DNA from: Metridium senile
Lineage: Eukaryota; Cnidaria; Anthozoa; Actiniaria; Metridiidae
Reading direction: 5' to 3'
Assembly (NCBI GenBank): GCA_949775045.1
Contig: OX459097.1
Coordinates: 11,640,764 to 11,704,763, forward strand
DNA length: 64,000 bases
The position numbers and the translations under genes are program-made. The notes beneath the pieces are model-generated. The model had not been told where the DNA came from. It did not search any database and worked only from the letters and a program-made list of their open reading frames with translations. Position 1 is the first letter of the stretch. Every line of letters starts with the position of its first letter. Of the stretch, positions 23,218 through 35,668 are shown piece after piece.

Positions 23218-25124
23218 TTAAGGTGGCCCAGGGGTATTTATTTACGTAAAAACAATTTTTTTTGAACTTCAAATTTTGGTGCAAAGCCTTCTTCGATTGC
23301 TTTAAAAATCGGGATTATAACTTATCATTGTCTCTAGTTTATAGATATTTAAACGTTATTTTAAAAATACTGATGTCGTAAGAGCAATGCAAACGCGAAC
23401 TCGACTTTGAGATTTTATCGCTATTTCTAAAAATCTGAAAGACGAAACCACTCGATTTTGCGTCTATGGACTCATGTACTTCACTACTTTTACGTGATAA
23501 ATGGCCAAATTAATCGAGACCATGCAAGCTTAGGAAATACGAGTACTCAAAATCGAACACACAAATGTATAGCTTATAAAGAATCGAACAGAGACGCACA
23601 ATAAAATCATTGCTTTCGAAATCGTTACTCACCACTATGTTGTACAATGCTTTCCCAGTGCGAAGGCCAAATTTAAGTTAGATTGACGTACTGTGTGCAG
23701 CACTATCACGACTGATAAAAAACAAATTTATCGAATGGATGCATTATTCAAAATAAATAGATAATCTAATTTTTGCTCAGTATTAACTTAAATGGTAATT
23801 CTAGCAATTCTCAAAAACACAAGATGTAAACAAATCATTGTTAAAGTACCTTACAAAGTTTGAGCGTGTTCCATTCATACGTTTTGGAGAAATGGAGAAG
23901 TAAAGTTGACCGTATATAAATATTGGCGACAACGCCGAGTTGCAGTTGCAGTGAAAAGCCATCATGTGCTTTTGTTGATGCATGAAAAATTTGCAATATT
24001 TTTTTTTAAGTCTCGCGAGGGATATCCCATTGGGACTAATTACTGAACTAATATAAGTTTAGAATATAATATTGCAAGAGCAAATAACTAATACTCGCTA
24101 TACGAGAAAACTAAGATATTTAGTTTGTAAATATGCATATGAATCGTTTATGCTTGATTTTCGTGTATATTTGGATTTACAAACACTCTTTCTGTTGAAA
24201 GAATTAATAAATAGAAATGACACATTATATAGTATAGCGAGTATTAGTTATTTGCTCTTGCAATATTATATTCTCAACTTATATTAGTTCAGTAATTGGT
24301 CCCAACGGGATATCCCTCGCGGGACTTTAAAAAAAATTTTGCAAATTTTTCATGCATCAACAAAAGCACATGATGGCTTTTCACTGCAACTGCAACTCGG
24401 CGTTGTCGCCAATATTTATATACGGTCAACTTTACTTCTCCATTTCTCCAAAACGTATGAATGGAACACGCTCAAACTTTGTAAGGTACTTTAACAATGA
24501 TTTGTTTACATCTTGTGTTTTTGAGAATTGCTAGAATTACCATTTAAGTTAATACTGAGCAAAAATTAGATTATCTATTTATTTTGAATAATGCATCCAT
24601 TCGATAAATTTGTTTTTTATCAGTCGTGATAGTGCTGCACACAGTACGTCAATCTAACTTAAATTTGGCCTTCGCACTGGGAAAGCATTGTACAACATAG
24701 TGGTGAGTAACGATTTCGAAAGCAATGATTTTATTGTGCGTCTCTGTTCGATTCTTTATAAGCTATACATTTGTGTGTTCGATTTTGAGTACTCGTATTT
24801 CCTAAGCTTGCATGGTCTCGATTAATTTGGCCATTTATCACGTAAAAGTAGTGAAGTACATGAGTCCATAGACGCAAAATCGAGTGGTTTCGTCTTTCAG
24901 ATTTTTAGAAATAGCGATAAAATCTCAAAGTCGAGTTCGCGTTTGCAAGCGTTTTGCTCTTAAGACATCATTATTTTTAAAATAACGTTTGAATATCTAT
25001 AAACTAGAGACAATGATAAGTTATAATCCCGATTTTTAAAGTAATCGAAGAAGGCTTTGCACCAAAATTTGAAGTTCAAAAAAAAATTGTTTTTACGTAA
25101 ATAAATACCCCTGGGCCACCTTAA
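23218..25124. mobile_element. 1.9-kb foldback element with long inverted arms
   Basis: Starts AAGGTGGCCCAGGGGTATTT and ends AAATACCCCTGGGCCACCTT. The arms pair over about 850 bp each around a loop of about 150 bp near 24150. Much of the arms is identical (183 bp at 23801-23983 and 24352-24534), but elsewhere there are substitutions and small indels. No transposase is encoded. Confidence 0.85.
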
Positions 25125-26680
25125 GTAGATGGAATATGAATTGTTTCATATAAGTATCGTCACTTTTAAATTTTTCTCATTACTGTTGTCACGACATTTT
25201 TAAAAGTTGAACCATTCTTTGTAATTATCCTTTGAATATTCCTTTGAATATTTTTTTCAACGACGGTGTTGCAGCCAAAACCGTCGCATCGCTACTTGCA
25301 AATTTCAATTTGATGTTCTGAAGTTCATGTCAGGATGGAAAGATTTGAGTATAACAGATATACCATTATCCAATTTTTCTCAGTATGATCACGACAGCGC
25401 TTTTGCAATGACGTAAGAGGTAGGAAAAACAACTGCGTTGTTTTTATTCTCAAAAAGCTAAAACTAAATAGGAAAAACACGTTCACATCTTCAGAGTTTA
25501 TACCATGAGGAAAATAGTGTTTACAGGCAAAGTTAGTCGAGTGGTAAATTTAAAAAGGAAAAGTACTATTATTTAGCGTCGGCAGTAAGCTGGTCTCCCA
25601 GGAAGCCGACGGTGCGCTCTTTCCCCCTATTCATTACATAAATATGTACGGTTTCCAATACATTACACACCCCATTGGCATTTCAAATTTAATAGAATTG
25701 CAGGACCCCGTTTCAATAGGGGGTTTCTCATTATATAATAATCTCTATAACCCTTTAGGAGTTAATCGGTGTCTTCAACATTTATAAAATATATAGTATA
25801 GGAAGCTTTGCTTGCGTAACGTCATTTGTGACGTCATTCATGTCCTGTTGCTTACATCATAAGCATACTTTGCGTGGGTACAGTTGGGGGATGCTTTGGA
25901 TTGTAAATTCGACACAGTTCACAACCCCCCTAAGTACTCTTCAATCGATCGGTGTCGACGATTGTTTTCGTCAGCGGTAGGCTGAGTGAGAATCGAGGTT
26001 GACTGGTGAGCTTTGTTCGAAGAGTGTCATCTATTTTCCTTCGACTTTACGAAAGACTTACTTTTATTTAAAAAGAGCGTTATGAACTTTCATGAATGTT
26101 TGTAGCGTCAGAGCGATACAAAATCGTCTCTTCCATTCGTGTGGAACACATTCCTGGTAATCTGTCAATCCATCCAACCATTCTCGATTTTCCTTGAATT
26201 TGTTTAAAAGTTTGTCACGTGTTAGCATTAGCACCACTCGTTTTCGTCGTTTTCGCTCATACCGTATATGGCATATGGACTTTGACCGCTCTCCACGGCA
26301 TGAGTCAATTGTTCATTTATACGGGATATCATGTCGTCATAATACTTAGAATCACGCGACTGTCTTATTACTTCCGGATTTTCCTTATATGGACTTTTCG
26401 CTTCGCCACCGTCTTGTTGATCACGTGGGTTTAAATCTGTTGAAGTAAGATTTTAAAATGTCAAAACTAGTCCTACTCGAGCAGGAATACTGAGAGACCC
26501 TGGATCCAAAACCTTTGAAAATACCAAAATGTTTATTTGATAGTTTGGGTTCAGTTATCTTTTTAAAATCACGTTAATTTTTTTCAGGTTCATTTCAATG
26601 CTATAATCTTTAATGTCGTGATGTATTATATTTTATGTATTATTCTTTTCTTAGTTAATAGTCAATTTCACAGTTCTCAT
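25125..26680. other. Intergenic, nothing recognised
   Basis: Unique-looking AT-rich DNA with two TGACGTCA-like sites near 25833. No convincing exon on either strand. Confidence 0.4.
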
Positions 26681-26862
26681 TACGTTGTTATGTACGTTTC
26701 CACCCAATTCATATATTTTTAGAAATAAGACTCTTTTCTTTCCGTTTATGTATTTCAACTTCACGTGGAAACATTTTGAACCAAAGTTTTTATTTCCAGA
26801 GGTTTTGAATTGGGTAGAATTGTACATAGCAACGTACGTGTTAGCTGATTTGGTCTATGAGA
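26681..26862. mobile_element. Foldback element TATGTACGTTTCCACCCAAT family, copy 1
   Basis: Arms TTATGTACGTTTCCACCCAA and TTGGGTAGAATTGTACATAG, with inner CACGTGGAAA. Other copies are at 52628-52808 and 63903-64000. Confidence 0.75.
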
Positions 26863-26918
26863 AAACTGTTCTCACGTAGGGGTCGTTTTTAGTGCAGTTT
26901 ATTGTGTTTTAGTTTGTT

Positions 26919-27049
26919 TTAAATTAAAGTTTTAGTTAACTGCGGTTCTCGGCTTTCTGTCGACTCTTCAACGACTGTTTTTTCATAATGACGTAGTCTT
27001 CCGAAATCTTCCGAGCAAAAATCGAATAAAAACGGATATGTCTCGTAAG
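26919..27049 (-). CDS. Candidate terminal exon with stop and AATAAA
   Basis: Acceptor CTGTCGAACAG. Read in phase 1 from the exon at 27342 it encodes [20 protein letters not shown], then a tail ending LTKTLI and TAA. AATAAA on the minus strand lies at 26898-26903, just after the stop. A palindromic element (about 27119-27252) sits in the short intron. Confidence 0.45.
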
Positions 27050-30000
27050 CTGTTCGACAGAGTTTTGAGTTTTGATTAGCGGAAGTAAAAAAAATAAGAA
27101 CGTCAATAGATTTTTTCAAAGTTCTCTTCCATCAACCTCAGCCTTGATAGCGTGTTATATATTCTTTAGAATTTGACTATATTACCACGGGCTGTAGTCA
27201 AATTCTAAAGAATATTTTACGCGCTATCGAGGCTGAGGTTGATCGACGAGAACTTCGAAAAGAACCATTGGCGATGTGAATTTAAGAGGTTTAGAAAGCC
27301 GAAAAATAGAGCCGCAGTAATTTGTTTATTATGGTTCATACCTACTGCAATACTATAGCTGTTATTACGGCCTTTTCTATCAATTTTAGGGGATGCGGTT
27401 AGATATTGCATGGGAACAACTGGTTTATTTGATCCTTCATCCGACGTCCTTGGTTTACCATTCCGTGATTTTTTTGGTGGCACCGGCTATTACATATAAA
27501 CAAAAGTTATAAGAATGTTCAATATTTAGTTTGACATTAATTGTTAGTTTTAGTTTTTATTCGTTTTTAACTCGTGGATTGCAATTCCACGAAACATTTC
27601 TCTTCTGTAAATGTATTGATACCGATCCTATTTTGTAAGCGCATTGAGTTTTAAAATGCGCATAGTAAGCAAGTAGTATCAATAAATAAATATTTGTTTT
27701 CATTACCTAGCTGGGTGCATACTGAGTAGGGCTTCAGTCTAGGTTGTATTTCGGTGGGTTTTCGAGTGCAAACAGTACTCTGTTCATGTCGCAAAAAATC
27801 GTCGCGTAAAATATACACTTATTGGATTCATCCGAGCCAATTATGGCAAAATATTTCAGTCAAGAATTCAATATTGGGCGAGATTTAAATGGAATATTTG
27901 TCTACAAATAGTATTTTTATGTATTTGCTTGAATTTTATAAGATTGGATTTAAATAACCAAGAGGGGGTGAAGGAATGAGGTCAATATTCAATACCCCCT
28001 ATAGGGTAGTATTGTCTTGTCACGTGTCTATCGCATTGCTTGCTTCAGTTGCGTGGAGTTATCAACAAGACAACATCAATACCGTTTTTAATTCCCTCCT
28101 CCTCCCCTTGCCTTCCTCCTGGTTTGTTTTGTATGCCCACACCTTTACTTGGGCGTAATTTTAGAATTGTATATATTTTTGAATTTTGATATTTGGATTG
28201 AATAAACAGGCTATGGGATGTGCCCATAGCCATTGATTGCCAAACATGTGTTATTTATTGCCCAGTAAACAGAGCTAAGGCCATGCAGTACTTATTAATT
28301 ATATTTAACATGTGAGAGAAATACATAAATAGAGATCTACCATAATGGACGGGGATGAATCCTATAGATGTTTTATTATACCGAACAAATATTTTTTTCA
28401 AAATATCTCGAGTAAACAATTAAAATAGGTTGCTGTCCAATAGTCGCAAAAATAATGGATCACCACGTGACTAAAACACGAGATGTGATTGCATGGAAGA
28501 TAAAGGCCCGGGCAAACGGTTGCAACATTTGCATCAACATCCGTTCGATTTTGTTGAATGGCAATGTTTAAACGTTTTTAAACTCTTTTAACATTGTTGA
28601 AACATGTTGAACCGATGTTGAATTGATGTTTAAATAGTTTGAAAGCGTTTAAACATTGACATTCAAAAATATCGAACGGATGTTGAAGCAAATGTTGAAA
28701 CCTTTTGCCCGGGCCCTTATATGGAGCCTTTAAAGCCCCAGTATGCAACCCAACTTATATGATATTCTTTTTTATACTTTTTGGAAAAATCATGAATGTA
28801 TCACATGATATGGGTAACATAAGGACTAAAGAGAAGAAAGCATACCTTCAATTCAATCATTTCTATGTCTCCATTAGCTTTAGAACTCCAGCTTCTTGAC
28901 CGGGAAACAGAATTAGGATGGTTGCTATGGAGATGTGATGACGTGTCAGATAGTGTTTTGAATACAGAAATATGTCACGTGATTGAAGTGATTTGTGATT
29001 CGATATGATATGGTGGTGTGATGTGGTGTGGTGATGTGTTTAGTCGTTGGGAAGTCTTGTCAAGTGGTGTAATGTGTGGTGGTGATGTGTCGTGGCGATG
29101 AGCAGTGGTGATAGTATGCTGTGATGTTTTTTGCTGTGATGATCCGATGTGAAGTGTTGTGACGTCATGTGATGTGACGTAGTATTGTGATTCGTTGTGA
29201 CGTGACGTGTTGTAGTGATTTGTTGTGACGATGTGTTGTAGTTATTTGTTGAGGTAATGCGATGTGATGTGATGTAGTATTGTGATATATTATGTGATGT
29301 GATGTGATGATGTGATGTGATGATGTGATGATGTGATGATGTGATGATGTGATGTGTATGTGATGTGTATGTGATGTGATGTGTTTGTGATGTGTTTGTG
29401 ATGTGTTTGTGATGTGTTTGTGATGTGTTTGTGATGTGTTTGTGATGTGTTTGTGATGTGTTTGTGATGTGTATGTGATGTGATGTGATGTGATGTGATG
29501 TGATGTGATGTGATGTGATGTGATGTGATGTGATGTGATGTGATGTGATGTGATGTGATGTGATGTGATGTGATGTGATGTGATGTGATGTGATGTGATG
29601 TGATGTGATGTGATGTGATGTGTTGTGTTTGCGATGTGATGTGATGTGTTTGTGATGATGTCTTCACGGTGTTAAAAAGGGTACCTTGGTTCATCGTGCG
29701 CTTCGTCGAACGTTTTACTTCTTGGTCTGGGTGGGGCTTGGAGATAGTTACTATTATTAGCACATCCGTCTTGCTGATTATGGTCATCATGATAACTACG
29801 TATTGAACCAGCTACAAGCTTTCTGAGAAAACCACGCTGAACAAGGAAAACAATATTAATAATATGCAATTTGTTCAAGTGGTAGGGGTGATCCGCTGTC
29901 GATTTTGAAACTGACCCCTTTTAAACGGGCAAAACATGTTGGTCCAACTTGTTGGGCCCGTTTGGATACCCTGTTGGTTGATGTTGGATGAAATATCACA

Positions 30001-33000
30001 CACTAATTTCTTTTGTTCTCGTGTTCAACAAACCGTAACACAACATCATCCAACAATGTTGGTCCAACATGTTGGGCCCGTTGAAACACCCCCTGTTGGT
30101 TGATCGTGTTCAATCATCATCCAACAAAGTTGGTACAACATGTTGGGCCCGTTTAAATGGGGCTAAAAGGTACGCATCAATAAAATAAACTGCTCAAGTC
30201 TTGTTGATGTCAATTCCTAAAAGATCCAACTGTGTGATGTTCTTGGCAGCTAAGCTTATTTTTACTAACAAAGCAAAGTACAAATGACCCTTACAGGTAC
30301 GCACAGGCAATATTTACAACTTTAAAAGGGGATATGGGGGATTGCGGTGTTGCAGTGTTTATAAATATTTTTTGCGGTGTTGCGATGAAAAAAATATCAG
30401 TGTGCGGCGCTTGCTTATCCAAAGCTGCAGTGTCCGGTAAATTTTAAAGGATTGGTGCATGCTCGAAGTGTTCAATAATAATAATAAAATGTTTTAGGAG
30501 CATTATCAATGCTCTAACAAAACAAAAACAATCAAAATAAAATTATTGAAAAAGAAAAGTTTTGTGTTTGGATTTAAATGATGAGATGTTGTCTGTGTTT
30601 CTTATGTGTTGGGGCAATGTGTTCCATAGTTTAGGGGCTGAGATTGAATAAGCCCTGCCCCCATAAGTTGCAGAGTTGGAATTTGGTATAAGTAGTAAGC
30701 TCTGTCCAGAAGATCTTAGGGAGCGAGCTGGTTTGGTGAAAGACATTGTGATGAATTGTTACGGACTCCCCCCCCCCCCCCCCCCCCTCCCATGCCCCCT
30801 CCTAAAAGGAGCACCCATTACCCCTACCACATGGACAATGGGAGTACATTCCCCCGGGAAATGAAAGAGAGGCAAATATCGACATACCTCTATTCCTCCC
30901 TGTGCTTTACTTTTGCTATATTTATAATTCTCGTGAATCAGCTTTGCACAGTAGATTTTCCCTATCGTCATTTGTTGACTGCTAAGAACTGCAATAAATA
31001 AAGGATTAACAAACTATTAGTCTCTCACTTGCCACCAGGGCTCAAACCTATATACACATATTTCAAAAATCATTGTCGTAGCCGAAGCTTCAGTTCACAC
31101 TCTGAAGCCTGCAAAGGAAGTCGGTAACATGAACAATTTGTGATTTATTAGCCCTTTTAATTTGTGAAACGAAATATTTGTTTCATCATCCATCAGTGCA
31201 ACAAATTGTTATAGTCATAAAACACAAACACCTACAGCCAGAATATGCTACGAATAGAGCGATAACAAGAAACGGGTTACCGACATTCTCTGCAGGCTTC
31301 AGAGTGTGGACTGTAGACTTATTGCGACAACGATTATTAAAATAGGTGTATATTAATTACTATAGACCAGTTTCACGTTATCATATCTAGCAGCACATTT
31401 GCAATGGGATAGCCTCAATTCAGAGTAAATCCAAATGTGTTTTCTATTGTTACGCGATAAAATTTGTTCGTGCTTTGCTTGGAATTTGTGAATATTTTGA
31501 CAACAAATCGAGGCTTAGCCTGTGCAAATGCGCTTTTTGTCAAATAGTACAGCGGTATAGTACAAGTGGGGACCTTTTGTAAACATACACATGTAAAATA
31601 GTAAACTGTAAACATGAGTTTGAAAGTAACAGGCCGTAGAAGGTCCAATCCAATAAAGTCATTTAATTTTTGTACGTGCTTTGAGTCAAATATACGGACG
31701 TAAAATCATCCGTTATAACGTAAACTTTCCGCAATAAGGGACTGGTCATTTATTAGAGGGGGGGGGGGGGGGGGGGGGCTGGTGCAAATGGGGAGGGGAC
31801 TATACCTTTTTGTGCAACCCAAAATGAGGGGCTGCACGATATTATGCAAAACATTTTTTTGGGGGTCATGCATTTTTGTTCATTCCATGAAAAAGTTGTT
31901 CTAGTGTTTACTAGTTAACTACAGCAAAACTACATTATCAATGAATCTAAATTAAATATTACAAAAGGAAAAAACTCTCAAGGCATCAACATGTCAACTT
32001 TAATATAAAAATGGTGATATATGAAAACAAACTATTAACAAATGATATATAAGAGGTTAGCTATTCTTTCGTTAATAATCAACCTATGAGCAAAACATCA
32101 ATAAAATATGACAACAGCCCAAAACTGTCAACGAATTCATTATTAGCTTAGTTGGTAATACACTAGAATTGCACGCCAGAAGTTACCGGTTCGAGTTACA
32201 GGACGTCCAATATCAAATAAAAAATAAAATGTTAGGCAAATAGGTAAGTAGGTAAATAAACAGGAAAGACAGGTAACAAAGAAGAAGGCGGTGGAGAATA
32301 AAGAAAAAAAAGAGAGTTGCATTGTAATGGAATGAATGAGAAATTACTTATTAAGCTAATTTATACAGTGTCTTTATCAGTGTATCAAGACCTATCAGTA
32401 TGTTTGATCGGTGAATTACAAAGTTGTAATTGGTCCCTAAGTTAATGAATTATTAATTAGTTTGAGAAGAGAACTTTGAAACACACTGATAGCTTTCACA
32501 TATTGCCGTCTTCCTTCACAATGAAATGAAATGATATGGTAGGAGGGCAACTCGCTATTTGCTCTGAGTATTATAGGTAAGAGATTGCAGTCAGATCATT
32601 TTGATGAAATATTTTGAGGGTGCGTATGAGCCTGGGGTGGGTCATATTATTTTATGTTCTCACTCTTAGGGGGCCACGCTATTTTATGCATTTGAAAAAA
32701 CAGGGTCACAAAAAAATATGTAAAGGGAAGGGGAAATGAAAATGCACCAGCCCCTCCCCCCTCTAATAAATGACCAGTCCCTAAAGTACATCTTTAATTT
32801 TTGTACGTACTATGAATCAAATATACGCACGTAAAATTATCCGTTACAACGTAAACATACCGCAATAATTGTATCTTTAATTTTTGTACGTGCTTTGAGT
32901 CAAATATACGCACGTAAAATCATCCGTTATAACGTAAACATACCACAATAAAATGCATTTTTAATTTTGTACTTGCTTAGTCAAAAATACACCAACATTT

Positions 33001-35601
33001 CTTACCTGACTGTTTTGGTATTAGTTTGTCGAGAATCTTTTTTTTACCCGTCGATTTGGGCCAAAGTCTCTTCATTAGATTTCTTAGTTCCGTATCATTT
33101 GCGTTCATGTTTCCTTTAAGCTTGATATTCAAAGACGTACGAATTAACGCGAATAACGTAGTGCTAAACGTAACTTCTCCATCTTCGTTGACTGGCATAT
33201 TCATCTTAATTAGTCTCTGTTGATATTAAGAATATGAAAAAAGGTTTTCCATCGTTGATAATTTAAATTCTTATAAAATATTGTAACTATTTCATGCAAG
33301 GTAGAAATAAAAATGGTTTGTTGTTGTTGTTGTTTTTGGGTTCAAACCCAGCTGAGACCCGATTTTTTTCTCGGAAAAATTTGGGGTTATTTACACTCGA
33401 CGAAACATACTTATCAAATTAAAAATGTTGTTGTTGTTGATATGAGACAAATAGAAGATATGTTTGTTTGTGTCATGAGTGTCCAAGATTTTGGGACCAT
33501 GACGTTTGACTGGTACTGAATACATGTCACTGATGTAAAACTGGATGTCTGTGAACTTTACTGAAACAATTTTCACCGTAAACACTTTTCAGAAAGGGTT
33601 GACACGGCGAACAGCGATTGCACGACCGTAGGGAATTGTGGTTAACCATACAATATATCCTAGCGTTTTTCTGGATTGCTAAGCATAGTTTCATCAATTT
33701 CTATATAAGGTCTTCTTTACTATATGGGGCTGGTGTTGTGCAGTAAATTCGTTTTCTACCTCAAAATGTGTATAGAAAATAAATATCAAAGTCCCACAAT
33801 TCCTTTCGGGTGTGCAATCGCCGCTGCCCTTTCACCGTTCTGTCCGTCAACCCTTTCTGAAAAAAGGAGTATGTAGCAGCACATGTACAGTAAGTTGTGC
33901 ATATTTTGTTATATAAACAAAGGCGTTTTCGCCGAGTCATCCTATTCCGGCATGTTTTTGTTTGGATGAGGATCAGTTATTCCAAGTCAAGATTGAAGAC
34001 AATGATCATTGCATACCTTGTATCCTACTATCTTGGGACATTTCTTGCCAAACCCGACTGGAGGGGACATACTACACATCATTTTGTAGATCTCACTGTG
34101 ACGTATGCATCCACTGTAAACATAAAAGACCATTCCAGTCAATGAATGATAAAAAGGGCCCTAAACTATCTTTAAAATATAATTCTGATTAGTATCATGA
34201 CAATAACTTTGACTCGAATGTGGCCGTGTCTCTAGCTATGGGTGGGGCTTTGGCCGTTTCTTTGGGCGTGGCTGTGTGTGTTTGTGGGCATGTGCTGTGG
34301 CTGTGCCTTTAGCCGTGGCCGTGGCCGTGGCCGTGGCCGAGGTCGTGTTGGTGTTGTGGCCGTGTGCTGTGGTTGTGCGTTTGGTCTTGGTCGTGGCCGT
34401 ATGTCTGTGCCTTTGGCCGTGGCTGTGGCCGAGGTCGTGTTGGTGTTGTGGCCGTGTTCTGTGATCGTGCCTTTGGCCATGCATGCTATGCCTGTGCCTT
34501 TGGTCATGGCCGAGGTCGTGTTTCTGGCTATGCCTGTGTCTTTGGTCGTGTCTGTGGATGTGTCTTAGCTTTGGTTATGATATTGATTTCCATAATTATT
34601 ATGAAGAACGCAGACAGGACGCTTGCATCAAGTTAATAAAGAACACAATATAAGTAACAATCCTCTGTATAAACATATTCATAGCCAGATTATATTAATA
34701 AGTCTCGTCATTACAATCTGAGATCAGGATGAAAGAAATACCGTTTTAGCCAATTTGTGACATGGCTATAGAGGGAGGAAAAAATCCATATTTTTTATTG
34801 AAATACATTTGAACATATTTCAACCTTGTGTTGTTGTTAAATGTATTTGGTGTCATTCTGGGTAGTTTTTGAAAGTTTTAGAGCATTTTTTAATGTTTGC
34901 CAACCTGTACATAAAACGTTCAATTAAAAACCACCCAGAATGACACCAAATAAATTTAACAACAACACAGGATTGAAATATGTTCAAATTTATTTCAATT
35001 AGAAATATGGATTTTTTTCCTCCCATATCTCAACTGTAAAAGGGAATTGCTTGGGCTGCCTGTGGACACACTGGCGTTTACCTGTAATTCAGTTACTGTT
35101 ACTGCAAGAGGTATAAATAAACTTATTTACAGTGGAACCCCGCCTTACGGCCACCCACTTAATACGGCCACCCCGTTATTGCGGCCAGTTTTTTAGGTCC
35201 CGACGAAATGCATGCCCATACATTTTCTATAAAATTTACCCACTTAATACGGCCACCCCGTTAATACGGCCACTTTGGACTGTCCCTTCGGTGGCCGGAT
35301 TAACGGGGTTCCACTGTATTTGTTATTATTATGAATACTCTTACCTTGCGCTTGGGTCGTACTCAGACCATACTTGTATAAACTCATCCAGATGATGAGG
35401 GCCTAGGATCGACTCGTCTCTTGTTAGATACTCAAAATTATCCATAATAACAGCAACAAAAAGATTCAACATCTAAGTAAACAAGACAGAAGAAGAATCC
35501 AATAAACATGTTAAATGGGCCAAACAAACAATGGACCATTTTAAAGTTCTCGCCGATCAACCTCAGCTAGCTCGATGGCATGTAATGGCATGTAATGGCA
35601 G

Positions 35602-35668
<67 letters not shown>

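Noticed and set aside
23801..24534. Two identical 60-codon frames
   Set aside because: They are the two arms of the foldback element at 23218-25124, with no sign of coding.
29290..29790. Open frame of 166 codons rich in HHITS on the minus strand
   Set aside because: It is the translation of the GATGT microsatellite; only its first part overlaps real channel exon e34, in another frame.
32145..32205. tRNA-like sequence TAGCTTAGTTGGTAATACAC with GGTTCGAGTT
   Set aside because: The A and B boxes are visible but the acceptor and anticodon stems do not pair well; probably a tRNA-derived remnant, not a tRNA gene.
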